A stretch of DNA of 32,971 nt. It comes from HGM13006 sp964518645. GTDB taxonomy: Bacteria > Bacillota > Clostridia > Oscillospirales > Oscillospiraceae. How positions within the stretch are numbered: the first letter of the stretch is position 1; each line of letters opens with the position of its first letter. The notes beneath the pieces were generated by a model. It saw only the letters and a list, made by a program, of their open reading frames with translations. It ran no database searches and was not told the DNA's origin. This document shows, in pieces, positions 29,054 through 32,971 of this stretch. Position numbers and translations under genes: made by a program. The DNA lies in NCBI GenBank assembly GCA_964518645.1, contig CAZFGL010000005.1, positions 1 through 32,971 on the forward strand, read 5' to 3'.

Positions 29054-31132
29054 TTAGCCGGTTCCCACGGTAATGACCTGATCCCGTTTTGCGTAATGGC
29101 TCTTGCCCAGATAATTGCTCTCAAGCAGGGTTCCGTCGCCGGAGTAAACATACTGATATGCTTCATAAACATATCCGGTGTAGGGAGAGGTGGTTTCCGA
29201 GGAATAGCCTGCGGGAAGGCTGGCGTCATATTTGGTGATGACACTGTACGGGGTGGAGCTGAGGCAGGTAGAGGAGAGTACCACATAATTATCGTTGGTC
29301 TTTGTGCCGTCGATGGAAATGTGGACATAACCGCCGGAGACATAAGCGTTGATCCGGATGGGATATTCGGTGTTGTTCCGGAAGGAGAAGTCCTGAGAGC
29401 CCCAATATACCGTTGCGTCCAGACCGCCCTTGACGTAGGTGACAAAATACATGTGGCAGTCCCGATCCAGAATCTCCATATCCGCATAGAGCGCAGCGTC
29501 GTAAATGGTGGAGGCTACCTGACAGATACCGCCGCCCAACTGACTGACGGATTCACTGCCCACATATACAATGGCGGACTGATAGCCCTTGGCGGCAGTA
29601 CGCTCGCCCACAACGCCGTTAAAGGAGAATACCTCACCGGGATTGATGACGGTGCCGTTGATGGCATTACAGCAGAGAATCAGGTTTGTGGTACGACCGG
29701 AATTGGCTGTGTGGGGGGATGAGTAGGATCCAAGTTCATCCCGGAACAGTACGGCACGGATCTCGGCGGCAGTTCGGGTGGGCTTTGTTTCAATCATGGG
29801 TATGCTCAGCGCCTGTCCCCAGGATGCGTCCATGATCTCGGCAATGGCAGATTCCCAGTCGAGGGAATAACCGCTGATGCCCTCCTGAACGTCTCCATAG
29901 GCGTAATAGGGTTCGATGGGATCACAGGCCAGCTCGTGATAAGTGGGAGTGATGTCCACATCAGCAGGAAGATCCTCGTTCATGTCCATGGTAACAGTGC
30001 CATAGGTGTCGTTTTCCACATATTCCTTTGCAGTGGTGTAGATGGTGTTTGCAGTGATGCTGTAGCCCGGGGTACCCATAACCAGATCAATGGTGTGCGC
30101 CTCGGTATCTGCGTAGTAAGTGGGATCCACAGGGGCATAGGTGTATTCGTCGGCTGCCTCTCTGGAAAGATCCCAAAGCGCTACGAGGTCAATTTCAACC
30201 GGCTGGTAATCTGCGGTGATGGCCTGAAAATCCATATTCTCGAAGGCTTCGATCACGGCACCGCTGATAGCTTCCACATCAATCTGGTGACCGGGTGTGC
30301 CAAGGGTTACCGTAATGGTGTGCGCCTCCGGGTCGTTGCTGATGGAGGATGCGGTGGCGTCAACATAGGTTTCTTCGTAGATGGTCTGGGCCTGGGCGAT
30401 AATATCCTCTTCGCTGAATACCAGATCCGTATCTGCATCCAGACGGTACTCGCTGAGTTTGGCTTTCAGATAAGCCTTATACATGCCGTAGGCGGAACGG
30501 TCACTGCGCATATATGCATAAGCGCTCTGGGCAATATCCTCGCCGTTCAGAGTGATCCCTTCCTGTGCCGGGCAGAACTCATAGGAACAGTCCGGAAGCT
30601 CCAGTGTAACGGAATAGGATGGGTTCCGGAGCGCCTCCTCAATGGCTGCCTGAGCCTCCTGGGTGGTCATGCCACCAAGATTGACACCGGCACAGTAGAC
30701 ATTGGGCATGATCCGATCATATTCCTCGTAGGGCTGAATCACAAAATAGACATATGCGATCACCGCTGCACAGCTGATGGCCAAAAATGCGAAGACAGCC
30801 GTTAAAATTACGAACAGCCTCTTTTCCTGCCACGCCTTTTTCAGTCCACGTTCCGGAGCAGGAGCTGCCGGGGTTTGGAAGTAGCTCTCAGGAGGGGCGG
30901 GGGTACACATGGATTTGAGACACGGATCCTCTGCATCCTCGTGTTCAGGCGTGGTCGCAGCAGGGGGCTGTGTCTGCACAGGGGGCGTTTGTTCCGGTGT
31001 GGAAAGATCCCCCGCAGGCTGGAGAAAGCTGCTGCCATCTTCTGTGTCCGTGGAGGGAACGTCGGGGGCGTCCAACTTGATTCCCGGGGTGTAACCGTCG
31101 GGGGTATGTTCGTTTTCGGGGATCGGATTCAT
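29054..31132 (-). CDS. VanW-family membrane protein with peptidoglycan-binding-type repeats
   Basis: The 692-residue product has a Pro/Asp/Glu/Thr-rich cytoplasmic N-terminus (1-95), a membrane helix (about 106-130), then two repeated alpha/beta modules of the PG_binding_4 type often found before VanW (GVNLGGMTTQEAQAAIEEALRNPSY; TLGTPGHQIDVEAISGAV, and later a similar MGTPGYSITANTIYT), and the VanW domain (from about 470: SSPHTANSGRTTNLILCC, INPGEVFSFNGVVGERTAAKGY, SQLGGGICQVASTIYDAAL). ATG at 31132 follows GAGAGGAG; the frame is open further upstream but lacks a site. VanW is named from a vancomycin-cluster gene, but most chromosomal copies are not resistance genes; the domain's activity is unknown, cell envelope related. 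Monocistronic, with its own promoter at 31176. Confidence 0.92.
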   Translation of the reverse strand: MNPIPENEHTPDGYTPGIKLDAPDVPSTDTEDGSSFLQPAGDLSTPEQTPPVQTQPPAATTPEHEDAEDPCLKSMCTPAPPESYFQTPAAPAPERGLKKAWQEKRLFVILTAVFAFLAISCAAVIAYVYFVIQPYEEYDRIMPNVYCAGVNLGGMTTQEAQAAIEEALRNPSYSVTLELPDCSYEFCPAQEGITLNGEDIAQSAYAYMRSDRSAYGMYKAYLKAKLSEYRLDADTDLVFSEEDIIAQAQTIYEETYVDATASSISNDPEAHTITVTLGTPGHQIDVEAISGAVIEAFENMDFQAITADYQPVEIDLVALWDLSREAADEYTYAPVDPTYYADTEAHTIDLVMGTPGYSITANTIYTTAKEYVENDTYGTVTMDMNEDLPADVDITPTYHELACDPIEPYYAYGDVQEGISGYSLDWESAIAEIMDASWGQALSIPMIETKPTRTAAEIRAVLFRDELGSYSSPHTANSGRTTNLILCCNAINGTVINPGEVFSFNGVVGERTAAKGYQSAIVYVGSESVSQLGGGICQVASTIYDAALYADMEILDRDCHMYFVTYVKGGLDATVYWGSQDFSFRNNTEYPIRINAYVSGGYVHISIDGTKTNDNYVVLSSTCLSSTPYSVITKYDASLPAGYSSETTSPYTGYVYEAYQYVYSGDGTLLESNYLGKSHYAKRDQVITVGTG

Positions 31133-31175
31133 ATGGAAAACTCCTCTCTGGAGATTTATTTGCATAGCCGACATT

Positions 31176-31204
31176 ATTATACAAAAGTCCAGCTGTGAAT
31201 GCAA
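31176..31204 (-). promoter_or_regulatory. Promoter of the VanW gene
   Basis: On the minus strand TTGCAT (31199-31204), 17 bp, TATAAT (31176-31181), about 44 bases from the start codon. Confidence 0.65.
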
Positions 31205-31309
31205 ACTATTCTTGTATATTTAGACGTAAAAATATAGAAAATGGTTGCATAAGTTCGAAAATTATGTTTTGAAGAAAGAAACAGGCATAAAAGGGGGAGA
31301 AATCAGGTG

Positions 31310-31391
31310 CCTGTAAACTCAATATGTGAAATCAGCCGGGGGATTATGCTGGAAAACTTCAGTTTACAGGGAAGAAAAACTGCGGTATAAT
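31310..31391 (+). promoter_or_regulatory. Promoter with a -35-overlapping inverted repeat before the coiled-coil gene
   Basis: TTTACA (31363-31368), 17 bp, TATAAT (31386-31391). The -35 box lies inside AGTTTACAGG (31361-31370), the right arm of a perfect 10-base inverted repeat whose left arm CCTGTAAACT is at 31310-31319, 41 bases away. Both arms share the strand-symmetric core and could be two sites for one dimeric repressor with looping, or RNA-polymerase-overlapping operator. No regulator is identified. Confidence 0.6.
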
Positions 31392-31413
31392 AACCGGGAA
31401 CGGAGGGAATACT

Positions 31414-32337
31414 ATGGACGATTTACAGAGCCTTAAAAGGCGCATGACCGAATATAACCGTTTGAAGCAGAAACAGAACAGAATTCGTCAGAATATTGCC
31501 ACCATGGAGAATATGCTCCCGGAGCTGGAATCCCAGCGTGAGGATGAACAGGCAGACGTGGACCGAATGGAATCCGGCGGTCTGACCAGTATTTTCTACA
31601 GCGTCCTTGGAAAGCAGGAGGAAAAGCTGGCCAAGGAACGGCGGGAGGCATGGGAAGCTGAGACCAAATATCAGGACGCCCTGAGGACGCTCCAGGGGCT
31701 GTATAAAGAGAATGAGGATATTTCTGCGTCCCTCCGTGCCATGGGGGATGTGGAGGCACAGTACCGTCAGGCCTTCAGCCTGAAGCGCCAGCAGCTTCTG
31801 GGGGCCAATACGCCGGCAGGAAACCGCCTGCGCAGTCTGGAGGAGGACGCACGTCAGCTGAAGGAGCTTCAGCGGGAGGTGCAGGAGGCACAGGCAGCAG
31901 GGGAGCGCGTGATGGAACAGGTGGAACGGATCGAGCGTTCTCTGCGCAGCGCCTCCAACTGGGGCATGGTGGACATGTTCTCTGACAGCTTTATTTCCGA
32001 TGTGGCAAAATACAGCAAAATGGATGATGCCCAAGCGCAGATTCGGGATCTGAACCGGCTTCTGGGGGACTATTCCCGGGAACTGAAGGATCTGGATGTA
32101 CACCTGAATATCTCTGCGGATATTGGGGGCGGAATGCGCTTTGCGGACATGTTTTTTGATAATGTGTTTACCGATGCCATGGCCTACAATCGGATTGATC
32201 GGGTGAAACGTCAGGTTCAGCAGGTTCGGCATCAGGTGGAACGACATCAGGAACTGGTGCGCCATAAGCAGCAGTCGGTGGCGGATACCCTTGCACGAAA
32301 GCGCAAAGAGGCCGAACAGGTAATTATTGACGGATGA
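31414..32337 (+). CDS. Coiled-coil protein of unknown function with a repeated C-terminal motif
   Basis: The 307-residue protein is Gln/Arg/Glu-rich and highly helical. Residues 1-45 and 70-180 have coiled-coil heptads (LKQKQNRIRQNIATMENM, LEEDARQLKELQREVQEAQ). From about 180 comes a motif SASNWGMVDMFSDSFISDVAKYSKMDDAQ and a second, partly matching RFADMFFDNVFTDAMAYNRIDRVK, each followed by a helix. No enzymatic motif, signal peptide or membrane helix is visible. The gene is monocistronic with a promoter having an inverted repeat over its -35 box, and GGAGGGAATACT precedes the ATG. The family is not recognised with certainty; similar clostridial proteins are annotated only as coiled-coil hypothetical. 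Confidence 0.75.
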   Translation: MDDLQSLKRRMTEYNRLKQKQNRIRQNIATMENMLPELESQREDEQADVDRMESGGLTSIFYSVLGKQEEKLAKERREAWEAETKYQDALRTLQGLYKENEDISASLRAMGDVEAQYRQAFSLKRQQLLGANTPAGNRLRSLEEDARQLKELQREVQEAQAAGERVMEQVERIERSLRSASNWGMVDMFSDSFISDVAKYSKMDDAQAQIRDLNRLLGDYSRELKDLDVHLNISADIGGGMRFADMFFDNVFTDAMAYNRIDRVKRQVQQVRHQVERHQELVRHKQQSVADTLARKRKEAEQVIIDG

Positions 32338-32400
32338 AATAATTATACATGCGTATATTGTCGCTGTCAAGGGCAGAATGTCAAAAAATGATGGATTCTC

Positions 32401-32429
32401 TTGACAAAAATCTTCGGAAATGATATACT
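32401..32429 (+). promoter_or_regulatory. Promoter of the tyrS T-box transcript
   Basis: TTGACA (32401-32406), 17 bp, TATACT (32424-32429). Confidence 0.85.
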
Positions 32430-32435
32430 GCAACA

Positions 32436-32712
32436 CGATAAAGCAAACGACAATGATGGAGAACAGTAGACTGTATTTTGACCCTCAGAGAGCTTTCGGC
32501 AGGTGTGAGAAAGCGGCAGTGTACAGTTGAAATTACCCTCCGGAGTCTCCGGCCGAACGGTTTTTCTCAGTAGGCTGCCACGGGTGCGCCCGTTATCGCG
32601 CGAGGAGTTTTCAGACTCCCTGAGGTCATGTCTGTGAGGATATGACGACCAGAGGTGGTACCGCGTAGTTTTCGCCCTCTGCTCTTAGGAGCAGAGGGCT
32701 TATTTTTATTTT
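32436..32712 (+). ncRNA. T-box leader (tyrosine) with terminator
   Basis: The 14-base T-box AGAGGTGGTACCGCG core is at 32651-32665, followed by an 11-bp terminator stem (GCCCTCTGCTC 32674-32684 with GAGCAGAGGGC 32689-32699) and a T-rich run. Upstream is a long Stem I; a TAC triplet (Tyr) followed by A at 32522-32524 sits near the expected specifier loop. Uncharged tRNA-Tyr should bind and favour antitermination, raising tyrS. The specifier assignment is by eye and less certain than the class. Confidence 0.92.
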
Positions 32713-32728
32713 GCAGAGGAGAATACTC

Positions 32729-32971
32729 ATGGGAATTTATGAAGAGCTGGTTGCCCGTGGCCTGATCGCACAGGTAACCAACGAAGATGAAATCAGAAAT
32801 ATGATTAATGAGGGCAAGGCGACCTTCTATATCGGCTTTGACCCCACCGCTGATTCCCTGCATGTGGGGCATTTTATGGCTCTGTGCCTGATGAAGCGGC
32901 TGCAAATGGCAGGCAATAAGCCTGTCGTTCTGGTGGGCGGTGGCACTGCCATGATCGGCGACCCCTCCGGC
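32729..32971 (+). CDS. tyrS: Tyrosyl-tRNA synthetase (5' part only)
   Basis: The first 81 codons are present (MGIYEELVARGLIAQVTNED...) and run off the window edge. FYIGFDPTADSLHVGHFMAL includes the class I HIGH-like motif (HVGH) and the tyrosine-binding region, and VGGGTAMIGDPSG is the next TyrRS block. GCAGAGGAG precedes the ATG by eight bases. The T-box leader directly upstream supports the identity. Attaches tyrosine to its tRNA in the cytoplasm. Confidence 0.97.
   Translation, partial: MGIYEELVARGLIAQVTNEDEIRNMINEGKATFYIGFDPTADSLHVGHFMALCLMKRLQMAGNKPVVLVGGGTAMIGDPSG

Noticed and set aside
29054..31132. VanW protein as vancomycin resistance
   Set aside because: No vanA/B/H/X/Y/S/R gene is nearby and most VanW-domain proteins are chromosomal genes of unknown role.

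Overview
The window looks like chromosome from a spore-forming, low-to-mid GC Clostridia, most like the Oscillospirales/Ruminococcaceae. This is inferred from the gene repertoire (yunB, an M50 protease of the SpoIVFB type, a SleB-domain hydrolase, the YmfF/YmfH-type M16 pair, VanW and DUF6273 proteins, formate-THF ligase behind a ZTP riboswitch, a tyrosine T-box) and from strong AGGAGG-type ribosome binding sites and sigma-A-like promoters. I see no prophage, insertion sequence, CRISPR array, defence island, rRNA or tRNA. The lineage call rests on resemblance only.

Layout. 1-190: hairpins of terminator type. 191-3865: a redox/stress cluster. A minus-strand operon (cupin, aldo/keto reductase, iron-sulfur-type flavoprotein) diverges from a MerR regulator, followed by an ArsR regulator and a nitroreductase. 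The cupin gene carries a single-base frameshift. 4079-5524: YlmH-like S4 protein, GNAT acetyltransferase and DUF896 protein. 5582-6578 (minus): a 47-residue one-helix membrane protein, an M50 protease and a DUF1294 protein, translationally linked at the first junction. 6703-11788: pcrA-yunB-ligA. 11840-12893: an AT-rich leader with repeats and Spo0A-box-like sites, then a SleB-domain hydrolase. 13122-13865: TSUP permease. 13903-15954 (minus): prmA and a DUF4015-type putative glycoside hydrolase. 16106-19607: two M16 peptidase-family genes and lgt, with overlapping stop/start codons. 19784-21589: an unusual in-frame fusion of DUF5662 with diaminopimelate decarboxylase. 21586-21792 (minus): a small membrane protein. 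21921-23761: promoter, ZTP riboswitch, attenuator and fhs. 23850-24488: an acidic protein of unknown function. 24643-27315: dus, ECF sigma, zinc-finger anti-sigma and a Cys-rich unknown, closely packed. 27463-28992: zinc-ribbon/TPR/DUF6273 membrane protein. 29054-31132 (minus): VanW protein. 31414-32337: coiled-coil protein. 32401-end: T-box leader and the start of tyrS.

Functional themes are housekeeping (DNA repair and ligation, tRNA and ribosome modification, lipoprotein maturation, lysine/peptidoglycan precursor synthesis, one-carbon metabolism) mixed with sporulation or envelope genes. The most distinctive items are the DUF5662-LysA fusion, the tiny membrane protein coupled to the M50 protease, the repeat-rich putative Spo0A-controlled leader before the SleB-domain gene, the ECF/anti-sigma operon behind dus, and the frameshifted cupin under a 19-bp-spacer MerR promoter. 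All family names come from reading motifs by eye; no database was searched.
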